Assembly (NCBI GenBank): GCA_028281385.1
Contig: JANQJY010000077.1
Location: 1-57,319, forward strand
Direction of reading: 5' to 3'
Length of the DNA: 57,319 nt
Source: Rickettsiales bacterium
GTDB taxonomy: Bacteria > Pseudomonadota > Alphaproteobacteria > Rickettsiales > UBA3002
Part shown: positions 26,534-35,962 of the stretch, piece by piece
How positions within the stretch are numbered: position 1 is the first letter of the stretch
Layout of the letters: each line of letters opens with the position of its first letter
Program-made: the position numbers and the translations under genes
The notes under the pieces: model-generated
Database searches by the model: none
What the model saw: the letters and a program-made list of their open reading frames with translations, nothing else
What the model was told of the DNA's origin: nothing

Positions 26534-29500
26534 GTGGCGATAGGTGACGACAGAGAAACAGACAAAGGACGGCTCTATCCGTTAACGGGTGGGGTAGACG
26601 GGTTTGACCTTAGCCGCTATGGCCCGGGTGGGGCTATTCGCGACCTGCAACATGGTAGCTTAGGCGTGCCTGCTGAAGGGCTGATTGCTCGGATTGTTGA
26701 ACAAGAAGTTGCAAAAGCATTGGCGGCAGAGCGTGAGAATGCTGTTGGAGAAGCCTCGCGTAATGATGCGCTTCGGGAGCAAGTGTTTGGTGGGATTAGA
26801 AGAGAGTTGCAGCCATTATTCTCTGTAAAAGATGACGCAGGAGAAGACGGGGAGAAAGCCGAAGAGAATATTAGAGCAGAACTGAAAAAGGTTGTGGATA
26901 CTCTGCAAGAGAAAATTCAGTATGTGAAATCGCAAATGGAGAGAAATCCCCCGCTCACGCATGAATTGACAGGTGTGCTTGAGGAGTTGGAGGATCTTAA
27001 ATCGACCATTGAGAATAGCATGGAACAAATTATTCATCAGGTTAAGAATGGACATTACCCAAGCGTTGAAGCAGCCATCTCAGCTTATAGCGCGTCGGTT
27101 CAGACCGCGGTTCAGTCGGCGATTTCCTACGCTTCTACCGAGGTGGGTGTGGCACTGGGTGAATATAGCGCTGAGAAGCTTGAGGAAGTCCTGACCTCTT
27201 CTGAGGCACTGCCGGGCCGGTCATTTGGTAACACCATCGCCCGCGAGGATAATCACCGGCATGTGATGCATGCGATCGATAACTGGATGCGTAGAGGGGA
27301 TCAACAGAGTGCCGATAAATTCCTTGGACGATTCTACGACGATGATTCTACGACAGTAGGACAACGCGATAAGGTATTTGAACGGGCAGCAGATAAGGAT
27401 AAAACGCCGATCGATCCATTCCATAGCTGGCACGCAGCTATCAATAACACTAATGAGAAAAGCTGGAATGCGCATGTTAAATATGAAACTGAGGAAGGTA
27501 ATGTAGAGGTTATTAGAGATAATTACCTTCGATTGGTAGACCTGAAAGAATCAGGATTGACTCCGGAGAAAGCCAAAGAGCGGGTTGATGTTTTTGACGG
27601 ACGCATGAAGCGTTACGAGCAGGGAGATGTAAAGGCGGCTATCAAGCTCAATGATAGAATTATCACGCCTGATATAGTGCATAACGGAGCGCTCAACATC
27701 TATAAATTTAAAGGTCGTGAACGTGGTGATGAGCATGTGAGTAATTGGAGTAAAGTAGAGCTTCAGGGAGCTGTGGAGAAAGGGCTTATTACGCAAGAGC
27801 AGGCTGATAAATACCGTGAGGCGATAGCTCGAATAAAAGAACTTAGCCGTGATGGCAAAGGGGCTGCGACGTCAGAAGATGCAGCGGAAATTCGCAGGAT
27901 ACGGCAGAGTGATGATTTCAAGGCGGTTCAAGAAGCCCAGGATCGGAACCCAAGTGGCAATGATGGTAAAAATGCCCAAGGACGCCTTGCGGCGGTATTT
28001 ATTGATGGTGGAATGGATCCGGATAAAGCTTGGGAGCTTGCTAAGGCTATGCCGCGATCTCAAGTTATGGAAGAACTGCTCAAACGAGGAAAAGGTGTTG
28101 AGTCTAGGATGTTGAATTTAGGCGATGAAAAGGAAGTTGAGGCAGCGCAGACTAGGCGGGAACAAGGCCAGGCAATATTGGGTGAGGTATTGTCGCCGGA
28201 CGGAGAATATAGCGATCTTGGTCGATTATATAAGGACTATGCACAGGCTAGTCCTGGCTATCAAAAAGAAGTGGGCGAGACCGCATCGTTACGCCTGAAA
28301 GGCGTTGGCATTGATCCGGCGATTCTGCAACAGCTGGCAAACGATCCGAAAAAATCACCCATGACAGCAGAAAGCATAGAGGCAGGCAGGAAGCGTTACG
28401 ATCAGTTGCAAAAGATGATTGATATTGGTGGCAAACTGACTCCAGAACAAGAAAAAGAGTACGCAAGGCTTACCCAGCAATCTGTGGCGATGGATGTCAT
28501 GCGCAATAGCGTCCTGAACCACAACGGAGATGTGGCCAGGATGATTCAGGAAATGCATGCCACTCTTCCGCCGGAGGAACGTGCATCGTATGATGTAAAG
28601 AAACTTCAGACACAGGTAGATAAATTATTGAAAGAGTCACCTGCCATAAAAACGATGATAGAGCAGGAACTGGCGACGAGAAACGAGTTCAGGGAGATGA
28701 TTGCGAATGATGGGAAGGCAACGCTTGCTGCTCTCAGACATAATTCTGACCTTCGTGGGAAATATGGTTTAACTGCAGCGCAATTAGATGCGCTGGAAAA
28801 AGCGCATGCGCAAGGAATGACGGGACAGGAACTTGCTGACTATATGTATTGGGAAGTGAGAAATGATGTCAATACACAAAACCGTCGGGTCTTAGAGGAG
28901 CTCCAGGAAGCGAGTGCAGGTGATAAGGCAACCAGTGAGATAGGTACGAAAGTCGGTAATACAGTCGAGGGTATTGTCGGTAAAGATATGGCAGATACAT
29001 TACGTGGTTCCTGGGCAGGGGATTATTATTATTCGTATCGCTATACCTCGATAAAACGGGAATTGGAAAATCCGGATCTGACTGCAGATCAGCGTCAGAA
29101 ACTGGAAGCCGGGATGGAGCTCATTAAGACGCGCGCTCAGGCTAAGGGAGCAGAAGTCAGCGAGTTGGGCAGCTTTACGTACGGCACGGTTGGTGCATTC
29201 GTTGCCGGTGCCAAAAAAGCGGCTGATTGGTGGGGTGGAGATAAAGAAAAAACGGCAGGCAAAGACGGAGATAGAAAGCTTGGCGAGGCAGCGCAAGCAC
29301 TGAAACAGGCGCAGGCAGAGAAGCAGAAAGCAATGGGAGAACTTTTTAATGCAGGTAATGATTACAGCTTACGTGAGGCAGCACTTCAGCGTCTGGAGAA
29401 AGCGAATCAACAAATTGCAGAATTATCGCAGGATACCTCGCCCACGGCCATTGCAGATGTAACCCCCACGGTGTCGGCAACGGCACAGCCAGGCAGCCAG

Positions 29501-29902
29501 GCAGTGGAGAAAACACCTGAGCAGGAAAAGGCAGAGAAAGCCGTTGCTCAAGCGAGAACACCAAAAGAAAAAGCGGAAGCTGAAAAAGCGGCAAAAGCGG
29601 CGGCCGGGAAGGTAGTGGCGGATGCAGGAGAAGCAACGAAAGAGACAACGCCAGACGACGAACCAGCCGCGAAAAAAGGTGATGGTAAGAAAGGTGAACC
29701 GGCTGCTAAGGCGAAAGAAGGTAAAGATAAAAAAGGCGATGGTAAAGAGACAAAAGTAGCAGATGCGGCACAAGAAGCAGGCAAGAAAGCAAAAGAAGCA
29801 GGCGCTGAAGGTGGTGAAAAAGCGGATGCCGGCGAAGAAAAAGCAGCGCCACCACCAAAAGAACCCAAGCCCAATGATGAGGAGAAGGCACCCAGCAAGT
29901 AA
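26534..29902 (+). CDS. Giant cytoplasmic coiled-coil protein of unknown function
   Basis: 1,122 residues from the GTG at 26534 (GAGG 9 nt upstream). No known domain is recognised. Residues about 50-190 are charged helices (EQEVAKALAAERENA, AELKKVVDTLQEKIQYVK). The centre (about 240-800) is helical with repeated acidic/basic heptads, and Tyr-rich YYYSYRY lies near 825. The last 130-140 residues are low-complexity Lys-Ala-Glu (KAEAEKAAKAAAGK, KAKEGKDKKGDGKE), like a histone-H1 or TolA-type tail. No signal peptide, lipobox or membrane span. Not organised with its neighbours comEC and queH. Structural, chromatin or secreted effector roles are all open. Confidence 0.85.
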   Translation: MAIGDDRETDKGRLYPLTGGVDGFDLSRYGPGGAIRDLQHGSLGVPAEGLIARIVEQEVAKALAAERENAVGEASRNDALREQVFGGIRRELQPLFSVKDDAGEDGEKAEENIRAELKKVVDTLQEKIQYVKSQMERNPPLTHELTGVLEELEDLKSTIENSMEQIIHQVKNGHYPSVEAAISAYSASVQTAVQSAISYASTEVGVALGEYSAEKLEEVLTSSEALPGRSFGNTIAREDNHRHVMHAIDNWMRRGDQQSADKFLGRFYDDDSTTVGQRDKVFERAADKDKTPIDPFHSWHAAINNTNEKSWNAHVKYETEEGNVEVIRDNYLRLVDLKESGLTPEKAKERVDVFDGRMKRYEQGDVKAAIKLNDRIITPDIVHNGALNIYKFKGRERGDEHVSNWSKVELQGAVEKGLITQEQADKYREAIARIKELSRDGKGAATSEDAAEIRRIRQSDDFKAVQEAQDRNPSGNDGKNAQGRLAAVFIDGGMDPDKAWELAKAMPRSQVMEELLKRGKGVESRMLNLGDEKEVEAAQTRREQGQAILGEVLSPDGEYSDLGRLYKDYAQASPGYQKEVGETASLRLKGVGIDPAILQQLANDPKKSPMTAESIEAGRKRYDQLQKMIDIGGKLTPEQEKEYARLTQQSVAMDVMRNSVLNHNGDVARMIQEMHATLPPEERASYDVKKLQTQVDKLLKESPAIKTMIEQELATRNEFREMIANDGKATLAALRHNSDLRGKYGLTAAQLDALEKAHAQGMTGQELADYMYWEVRNDVNTQNRRVLEELQEASAGDKATSEIGTKVGNTVEGIVGKDMADTLRGSWAGDYYYSYRYTSIKRELENPDLTADQRQKLEAGMELIKTRAQAKGAEVSELGSFTYGTVGAFVAGAKKAADWWGGDKEKTAGKDGDRKLGEAAQALKQAQAEKQKAMGELFNAGNDYSLREAALQRLEKANQQIAELSQDTSPTAIADVTPTVSATAQPGSQAVEKTPEQEKAEKAVAQARTPKEKAEAEKAAKAAAGKVVADAGEATKETTPDDEPAAKKGDGKKGEPAAKAKEGKDKKGDGKETKVADAAQEAGKKAKEAGAEGGEKADAGEEKAAPPPKEPKPNDEEKAPSK

Positions 29903-29947
29903 GCCTGATCCTTGCAATCTCTGCCATTTTCCGGCATACCCCACCTT

Positions 29948-30649
29948 ATGACCATGACCTTACAGCAAGACGGTGCGAGCGAGATTGTCAAACATGTCGA
30001 CCTTGCAGTGCCGGGAGGGAATCATCACAAGGTGCTGATGCATAGCTGCTGCGCACCCTGTGCCGGTGAACTGATGGAACAGATGCTCGCCAACGGTATC
30101 GATCTGACGATCTTTTTTTACAATCCCAATATTCATCCGCTCAAGGAATATACCATCCGCAAGGAAGAGAATATCCGCTTTGCCGAGAAAATGGGCATTC
30201 CTTTTATCGATGCCGATTATGATGTGCAGCACTGGTTTGCCCGTGCTAAAGGCATGGAGCATGAGCCCGAGCGCGGGGTGCGTTGTACCATGTGTTTTGA
30301 TATGCGCTTTGAACGTACTGCGCTGTATGCACATGAGCATGGCTTCCCGGTGATTACTTCATCATTGGGAATTTCGCGCTGGAAGAATATGGAGCAGATT
30401 AATGATTGCGGCGTGCGGGCGGCATCGTATTATGACGGTGTCGACTACTGGACCTATAACTGGCGCAAGCAGGGCGGTGGTGCGCGCATGTATGAGATTG
30501 CCAAGCGCGAAGCCTTTTATGCCCAGCAATATTGCGGATGCATTTATTCACTGCGTGACAGCAATACGTGGCGCGAATCGCAGGGCCGCGAAAAAATTGC
30601 TATCGGCGAAACCTGGTATGAGCAGAAGTTGAAAGATGCGGCGGCCTAG
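29948..30649 (+). CDS. queH: Epoxyqueuosine reductase QueH
   Basis: 233 residues of the DUF208 family, the non-B12 epoxyqueuosine reductase that makes the last step of queuosine in tRNA. All four conserved Cys groups are visible: [21 protein letters not shown] and [20 protein letters not shown] and [15 protein letters not shown] are family signatures. queA and tgt for the earlier steps are at 42.8-45.0 kb. The ATG at 29948 or the one two codons later fits; the longer frame overlaps nothing conserved. A weak Shine-Dalgarno. Confidence 0.93.
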   Translation: MTMTLQQDGASEIVKHVDLAVPGGNHHKVLMHSCCAPCAGELMEQMLANGIDLTIFFYNPNIHPLKEYTIRKEENIRFAEKMGIPFIDADYDVQHWFARAKGMEHEPERGVRCTMCFDMRFERTALYAHEHGFPVITSSLGISRWKNMEQINDCGVRAASYYDGVDYWTYNWRKQGGGARMYEIAKREAFYAQQYCGCIYSLRDSNTWRESQGREKIAIGETWYEQKLKDAAA

Positions 30650-31232
30650 ACTGTAAGCGTGAACCTCTCGGCACCAGGGTTTGGAACGGTGGAAAATTAG
30701 AATATTCCAACGTTCCAATGTTCTTTTATCCGCTTGCATACTTGCCTGTGATAGCCTATAGTTGCCGCAGATCAGAGCAATACTGATTCGGGGATTCAAA
30801 AACCTCTGACTTAACGGCGGCTGATATCGGCCGTGATGATATCGCTTCCTGCCTTAGGGCCGGGAGGCGGTAATATATGTCCAGGCCTTGGACGCTTGCG
30901 TCTCGCGGCTAAAAATTGCCGCGCGTGTTTTCCGTTAGGTCCACGTTTTTGACTCCCGGCTACCAGTCGCATGATTGGTAGCACCTGCCCTATGTCGGGA
31001 GGGGACGTGAATAGAAGACTCACTTTGAGAAATAGCGTCCTGAACGCAAAAATAAGCCAGAGCCTCCCGGCACCATGTTTTGGAATGGTGGAACAGTGGT
31101 GGTGGCCCGGATTACGGGAATATGTGACCGCAGATCATCCCCGCGAAGGTGGCTAGGGGGATTCTCGTTGATCGAACTTTCTACGTTTTAGTTCCCGGCT
31201 GTTTTAAGCAGAAGATACACAACGCCCTTTCG
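30650..31232. other. Gene-poor 583-bp region with short repeats
   Basis: No convincing gene. A 70-codon minus-strand frame (30811-31023) is Arg/Pro/Gly-rich, lacks a ribosome site and resembles no family. Two 32-bp copies (30663-30694 and 31062-31093, 27 of 32 identical) contain cggcacca and ttggaa..ggtggaa; partial copies of the cccggc core lie at 30952-30968 and 31191-31200. A 7-bp stem gctacca/tggtagc lies at 30960-30983. An eroded atccccgcgaagg repeat end is at about 31136-31165. Possible relic or structured RNA. Confidence 0.5.
30681..30728 (+). terminator. Possible terminator hairpin after queH
   Basis: An 8-bp stem ttggaacg/cgttccaa (30681-30688, 30711-30718) extended inward by tggaa/ttcca past one mismatch, followed by the T-rich tgttctttta. 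It overlaps one copy of the 32-bp repeat. Confidence 0.4.
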
Positions 31233-31805
31233 TTAAAGCGCACTTTTTACTGCTGCTTCAAATTCTTCTTTCATGGTCAGGCCGGGCAGTTGGGTGGTCA
31301 GTGTGCCGTCGGCTTTGAAGAGGGCAGTATAGGGAATGCTGCCGCTGAAATGACCGCCCGCTTCCTGTAGCATGACCATATAGGCGGTGCTGCCCGTCTT
31401 TGGCGCGATATAGGGGGTAAATGGCAGGGGCTGCGGTTTTTTCGCGAGAAAAGAGGACAGCGTATCCGCTTCCTGATCAATCGACAGGGCCACCACATTT
31501 ATTTTTGAGCCATAGCGTTTGATAATATCGGTTACGACTGGGAACTGCTGGCGGCAATAAGGGCACCAGGTGGCATAGATGAACAGCAGGGTCGGTTTGC
31601 CGTTGGCGTGAAAGCGTTTGGAGAAGTCTCTGGCGGATAGTGTGGTCACCTTGATATTGGCCAGCGCGCTGGCATCGGAAACCACCGGTTCGCCCGACTG
31701 GCCGGTATAGTCATTCACCCGCCCCAGCGCGGTATAGAGCAGGACCATGATCGTCGCGGCGACAAAGAATTTAGTGGCGGAAGGCGGTTTGATATTGTCT
31801 GTCAT
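31233..31805 (-). CDS. Membrane-anchored TlpA-like thioredoxin
   Basis: 190 residues. One N-terminal membrane helix (about 12-28), then a periplasmic thioredoxin fold with the redox motif WCPYC (Cys81, Cys84). PTLLFIYATWCPYCRQQFPVV and VVALSIDQEADTL are typical of the TlpA/ResA group. It probably reduces periplasmic disulfides, as in cytochrome c maturation, but no ccm gene is near. The GSIPYTALF segment supplies the cis-Pro. Confidence 0.9.
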   Translation of the reverse strand: MTDNIKPPSATKFFVAATIMVLLYTALGRVNDYTGQSGEPVVSDASALANIKVTTLSARDFSKRFHANGKPTLLFIYATWCPYCRQQFPVVTDIIKRYGSKINVVALSIDQEADTLSSFLAKKPQPLPFTPYIAPKTGSTAYMVMLQEAGGHFSGSIPYTALFKADGTLTTQLPGLTMKEEFEAAVKSAL

Positions 31806-31868
31806 GGGCTAAGTGTAGCAACTCTCGCTTGTCATGACCAGCAGAATGGAGTAGCACACCCATCAAAT

Positions 31869-31983
31869 GTCGTTCCCGCGACTTGTCTCGCCAAAGCAAA
31901 GCGACGGCGGAAAGCGGGAATCTTTTTAATGATTAATCATGCTGCGGTATGTGGCACGATATCCCGGCCTGTGCCGGGATGAC
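31869..31983. repeat. Dispersed palindromic element R7
   Basis: Just upstream of argG, from gtcgttcccgcg to ccgggatgac. Contains atcccggc/gccgggat with loop CTGT (31961-31980), the 12-bp palindrome atgattaatcat (31929-31940), and a reverse-oriented copy of the module shared by R6 and R9 (cttgtctcgccaaag... at 31881-31912). Confidence 0.75.
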
Positions 31984-31994
31984 GGGTAAATGAG

Positions 31995-33188
31995 ATGGTC
32001 AACAAAGTCGTACTCGCCTATTCCGGCGGATTGGATACCTCCATCATTCTCAGGTGGTTGCAGGAGACCTATGGCTGTGAGGTTGTCACCTTCACCGCCG
32101 ATATCGGCCAGGGCGAAGAGTTGGAGCCGGCGCGTGAAAAAGCCGAGTTGATGGGAATCAGGGATATTTATATCGATGATCTGAAAGAAGAATTCATATC
32201 CGATTATGTGTTTCCGATGTTTCGCGCCAATGCACTGTATGAGGGAATTTATCTGCTCGGTACCTCGATTGCGCGGCCGCTGATTGCCAAACGCCAGATC
32301 GAGATTGCACGTGAAACCGGTGCTGATGCCGTCTGTCACGGTGCGACCGGCAAGGGCAATGATCAGGTGCGCTTTGAGTTGGGTTATTATGCGCTCGAGC
32401 CGCATATCACGGTGATTGCGCCCTGGCGTGAGTGGGATCTGAATTCGCGTAGTAAGTTGATTGAGTATGCCCAGGCGCATCAAATCCCCGTGCCCAAGGA
32501 CAAGCATGGCGAAGCGCCGTATTCGATGGATGCGAATCTGCTACATGTCTCCTATGAAGGCAAGGCGCTGGAAGACCCATGGCAACCCTATGAAGACGAA
32601 TCGATGTTCCGTATGACGGTCTCGCCCGAAGCCGCGCCGGAGGAAGCAGAAATCATCGGGATTGAATTTGAACAGGGTGACGCGGTGGCGGTCAATGGTG
32701 AGGCATTGTCACCGGCCAATCTGCTGGCGAAACTCAATGAACTTGGCGGCAAGCACGGCATTGGCCGTATCGATATCGTTGAGAATCGTTATGTCGGTAT
32801 GAAGTCACGCGGCGTGTATGAAACGCCGGGCGGGACGATTCTGCTCGCCGCGCATCGCGGGATTGAGTCGATCACGCTCGATCGCGGGGCGGCACATCTG
32901 AAAGACGAGTTGATGCCGCGTTATGCCGAGCTGATCTATAATGGCTACTGGTTCTCGCCCGAGCGTGAGGCGTTGCAGGCGCTGATCGACAAGACACAGC
33001 AACATGTCAGCGGCACGGTCAGGCTCAAGCTGTATAAGGGCACTGCGATGGTGATCGGCCGCAAATCACCCAACAGTCTGTATTCCGAAGAACATGTCAC
33101 TTTTGAAGAGGACGAGGTCTATAACCAGCGCGACGCCGAAGGCTTCATCAAGCTCAGTGCGTTGCGTCTGCGTCTGGGGCGTCGTTAG
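31995..33188 (+). CDS. argG: Argininosuccinate synthase
   Basis: 397 residues. [15 protein letters not shown] is the PP-loop ATP site; [33 protein letters not shown] and [13 protein letters not shown] are ArgG signatures. It joins citrulline and aspartate for arginine synthesis. The start is only 11 nt after element R7, so the promoter must lie in or before the repeat. Its 3' end overlaps the convergent hydrolase gene by 35 bp. Confidence 0.97.
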   Translation: MVNKVVLAYSGGLDTSIILRWLQETYGCEVVTFTADIGQGEELEPAREKAELMGIRDIYIDDLKEEFISDYVFPMFRANALYEGIYLLGTSIARPLIAKRQIEIARETGADAVCHGATGKGNDQVRFELGYYALEPHITVIAPWREWDLNSRSKLIEYAQAHQIPVPKDKHGEAPYSMDANLLHVSYEGKALEDPWQPYEDESMFRMTVSPEAAPEEAEIIGIEFEQGDAVAVNGEALSPANLLAKLNELGGKHGIGRIDIVENRYVGMKSRGVYETPGGTILLAAHRGIESITLDRGAAHLKDELMPRYAELIYNGYWFSPEREALQALIDKTQQHVSGTVRLKLYKGTAMVIGRKSPNSLYSEEHVTFEEDEVYNQRDAEGFIKLSALRLRLGRR

Positions 33189-34005
33189 TGGACGATGATT
33201 GTGCGGTCAGGCCGTCAACGAATTGTTTGACCTGATCCAATGCCTCCCGCCGCATGAGATTGTTATGCCCGGCATCATCCGATATCCATAATGTCTTTGG
33301 TTCGTTGGCCTTGTCGAAGAGTTTCTGGCCGAATTTCAGGGGAATGATCTTATCCTGCCTGCCATGCAGCATGAGGATGGGGGCGGATAGTGTGCCGATG
33401 TGATCGATAGCATTATAGTCATCCAGTATAGCGTAGCGGGCAAAAGGGAAAAACCAGTAACTGCTGGCGGCGACGTCGCTTATCTTAGTATAGGGGCTTT
33501 CCAGAATAAATGCGCGCGGTGGATGCTTGACGGCGGTTTCAACCGCAATACCGACGCCGAGCGATTCGCCGTAAAAAATGATATCTTCAAGCGAAATGCC
33601 GCGGTTTGTGAGAAAGGTGACGCTGGCTTCGGCGTCTTTCAACAACCCGTCTTTGCTGGGCTTTCCCGCATTACCGCCATAGCCGCGATAATCGAAGGCC
33701 AGCATACCATAGCCCTGATCCAGCAGATAGCGCATCTTGTCATCGCGGTAGCCGATATGCCCGCCATTGCCGTGAAATAAAACCAGGGTAGGGTGATGCT
33801 CCGCCGCGTCTTTATACCAGGCATTCAGTGCAATACCGTCAGCAGTATGCAGCGTGACCACTTCCATATCGCTGACGGAAGAGGACATAATGTCCGGGCG
33901 GGAGCTATCCGGAAAATAAAGCAGGCTGCGCTGAAATAAGATGGCCGCCAGTGCGAACACCACATAGGAAACAATAAAAGCAGTCGGCATTTTCACACTA
34001 TTCAT
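33154..34005 (-). CDS. Membrane-anchored alpha/beta hydrolase
   Basis: About 283 residues. N-terminal membrane helix (about 8-24), then an alpha/beta hydrolase fold: [14 protein letters not shown] (oxyanion loop), [13 protein letters not shown] (nucleophile elbow GESLG, Ser), [12 protein letters not shown] (acid Asp) and DDAGHNNL (His). Similar to the BEM46/Abhd13-like family. Substrate unknown. Starts at 34005 (ATG) or 33996 (GTG, 9 nt after AGGA) are both possible. Convergent overlap with argG. Confidence 0.9.
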   Translation of the reverse strand: MNSVKMPTAFIVSYVVFALAAILFQRSLLYFPDSSRPDIMSSSVSDMEVVTLHTADGIALNAWYKDAAEHHPTLVLFHGNGGHIGYRDDKMRYLLDQGYGMLAFDYRGYGGNAGKPSKDGLLKDAEASVTFLTNRGISLEDIIFYGESLGVGIAVETAVKHPPRAFILESPYTKISDVAASSYWFFPFARYAILDDYNAIDHIGTLSAPILMLHGRQDKIIPLKFGQKLFDKANEPKTLWISDDAGHNNLMRREALDQVKQFVDGLTAQSSSTNDAPDADATH

Positions 34006-34084
34006 TCCTGTTCGCAATAATGTAGAACAATGGGCAAAATGACGCTACTACTTTACGTGTGGTACATGAACGGGCAGACAACAT

Positions 34085-35296
34085 ATGACACAGCTGACGC
34101 AACCGCAGGCGCAGACATGGCTGATGATTGCCACAGCAGTCTATAGTATTGCCTATGTGGTGGCGTTTTCCATGGATGCGGCACAGGGAGACCATCCTGT
34201 TGGCGGAGACTTCGGTGTTTTCTGGAATACATCGCGTGATCTTCATGTCGGTTCGGCGGTTGCTATTTATGACAGCCGGGTGGAGAGCATGCACCGAATC
34301 CTGTATAAGGGGGAGCTGATCTTCGAGAATGACGGGCCGTTTCCCTATCCGCCGCATTTTCTGTTGTTCCTCTGGCCGCTGGCCTTTTTGAATTTTTATC
34401 TGGCCTATGCGATATGGATCGGCATGGGGTTTGCCGGATTCCTGTGGGTGATGACGCGGCCGGGATTGACGGCACAGTATCCGGCAGTGAAGGAATGGGC
34501 CGGGCGGTATTACCCGGCCATCATTGCCACTTCGCTGTTTTCACTGGTGAATCTGATCGCCGGACAGACCGGCTTTTTCGTAGCGATCCTGTTTCTGGCA
34601 GGTTGGTTTGGGCGAAAGTCACATCCCGTTCTGGCGGGCATATGCTTTGGTCTGCTGACCTTCAAACCGCATGTCGGGCTGTTGATTCCCATCATCCTGC
34701 TGCTGGAAAGAAACTGGCGCTGTATCGGGTCCGCCGCGCTGACAGCGGGAGCATTGGCGTTCATCACGACGCTGTGTTTCGGTGTCGATATCTGGCAGCA
34801 TTTTCTGGATCACAATCGCGTCTTTCTGGAGTTCATCCATATGAGCATCCCCCATTACCTGTTGAATGGGATGTTCAGCGTGTTTTACAGCGCTTATTAT
34901 ACCGGATTCTCCGAAAGTGTGGCCTATGCGGCGCAGTTGGTGGCATCGCTGGCAGTGATTGCAGTGATTCTGCGTTACTACACCCGCATTCAGGAGGAAT
35001 CCTGGCGCGCGGCGCTGGTGCTGCTGGGCAGTGCGGTGCTTTCACCCTACAGCCTGACGCATGATATCGCGATCTGGTTGCCGGTATGGTTCATGCTCGC
35101 GAATGCGTTCCTAACTTACCGGAAAAGCTGGATATTCCTGGTAATGGCGTTATTGGGTTTCATGCCGCTTCTGGTGCGCGGGATGAATAATCTGGGCCTG
35201 CCGGTCTCGCCATTGCTGGTGATATTATTTATTGCCACCATCATTTATCTGGGGATGCAAGCCAAAAATCGCCCGGTTTCCCTTTCAAATAGATAA
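34085..35296 (+). CDS. GT87/DUF2029-type polytopic glycosyltransferase
   Basis: 403 residues with about nine membrane segments. GGDFGVFWNTSRDLHVG followed by IYDSR, FPYPPHFLLFLWPLAFL and GICFGLLTFKPHVGLLIPIILLLERNW match DUF2029/GT87, enzymes that use polyprenyl-phosphate-linked sugars on the periplasmic side. The acceptor is unknown; cell-envelope glycan is likely. Divergent from the hydrolase. No partner genes are adjacent. Confidence 0.87.
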   Translation: MTQLTQPQAQTWLMIATAVYSIAYVVAFSMDAAQGDHPVGGDFGVFWNTSRDLHVGSAVAIYDSRVESMHRILYKGELIFENDGPFPYPPHFLLFLWPLAFLNFYLAYAIWIGMGFAGFLWVMTRPGLTAQYPAVKEWAGRYYPAIIATSLFSLVNLIAGQTGFFVAILFLAGWFGRKSHPVLAGICFGLLTFKPHVGLLIPIILLLERNWRCIGSAALTAGALAFITTLCFGVDIWQHFLDHNRVFLEFIHMSIPHYLLNGMFSVFYSAYYTGFSESVAYAAQLVASLAVIAVILRYYTRIQEESWRAALVLLGSAVLSPYSLTHDIAIWLPVWFMLANAFLTYRKSWIFLVMALLGFMPLLVRGMNNLGLPVSPLLVILFIATIIYLGMQAKNRPVSLSNR

Positions 35297-35310
35297 AATT
35301 CGAGCAAACC

Positions 35311-35342
35311 TTAATAAAATTGTAACATTTCTCTTTTATGCT
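35311..35342 (+). promoter_or_regulatory. CtrA-type promoter of the 166-aa gene
   Basis: TTAA-N7-GTAAC (35311-35326, one mismatch), a 10-nt spacer, then TATGCT (35337-35342). With the promoter at 26449-26480 it shares taacatttctc, then three variable bases, then tatgct. The predicted start near 35349 rules out the ATG at 35338 as initiator and supports 35362. Confidence 0.65.
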
Positions 35343-35361
35343 GAAAGGTAAGGAAAAATTT

Positions 35362-35862
35362 ATGGCGACGAATCCAAAAGAGATATCTGAACACAGCGTT
35401 AGTGGTCTGCCGAAAGAAGTAGAAGGGGCTGTTTCACGAATTGTGGCAAACATGGTGGCATCTGGCATGTCGCGTGAGGAAATTTCGCAGGCGGTTATGC
35501 AGGCCGTGGGTGGTAGTGTACCCCATTTGGATATTTCCCAGCTGGAACAGGAAATTCTGGCGGAGGCGGATAAGGTATATGAATCCAATGCGCCGATACA
35601 GGCCTTAGGTAGTGCTTTGGCGGGATTAAGTGATGCGGTATCCGATCTGTCGGACGCTATTTCCCTTGATTCGCTTGGCAAACTGGACACTATGTCACCT
35701 GGTGCTAAGCATGAAAGCCGGGAAGTAGGCGGAGACCTTGTCAAAGCAGGTGCAGCCTTTGCCGGCTTGTCTGATCTGAAAGAGCAACAAGAGCGCGGAC
35801 CTGATCGCACGCCTGCTCACACATTACCAGACAGAAGTGCTGGTATAAATCTGAATGCATAG
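35362..35862 (+). CDS. Hypothetical acidic helical protein (166 aa)
   Basis: 166 residues beginning MATNPKEISEHSVSGLPKEVEGAV. No domain recognised. Helical, acidic and Ala/Ser-rich, with a heptad-like GSALAGLSDAVSDLSDAISLDSLGKL. No signal peptide. AAGGA sits before the ATG at 35362. Its promoter is nearly identical to that of the 1,122-residue coiled-coil protein, which suggests joint expression. Function unknown. Confidence 0.75.
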   Translation: MATNPKEISEHSVSGLPKEVEGAVSRIVANMVASGMSREEISQAVMQAVGGSVPHLDISQLEQEILAEADKVYESNAPIQALGSALAGLSDAVSDLSDAISLDSLGKLDTMSPGAKHESREVGGDLVKAGAAFAGLSDLKEQQERGPDRTPAHTLPDRSAGINLNA

Positions 35863-35962
35863 TTATTTGATTTCTTTTTCCTACCCGGTATGTGAATAAC
35901 TCCCCGCAAGCCCTTGTCTGTGGGCGGATTCGCTGCTAAATCTCCGAGGTTAGGTTAATATC

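Noticed and set aside
30811-31023. A 70-codon minus-strand frame in the gene-poor region
   Set aside because: No ribosome site, biased composition and overlap with the short repeats. Kept only as part of the region description.
30650-31232. 6S, tmRNA, SRP or RNase P RNA in the gene-poor region
   Set aside because: The hallmark sequences (such as GGTCCGGAAGGAAGC of SRP RNA or the tmRNA tag codons) are not present, and no full fold could be drawn.
31929-31940. Palindrome atgattaatcat upstream of argG as an ArgR box
   Set aside because: The half-site spacing is too short for the ARG box (TGAAT-4 nt-ATTCA), and the palindrome lies inside repeat R7.
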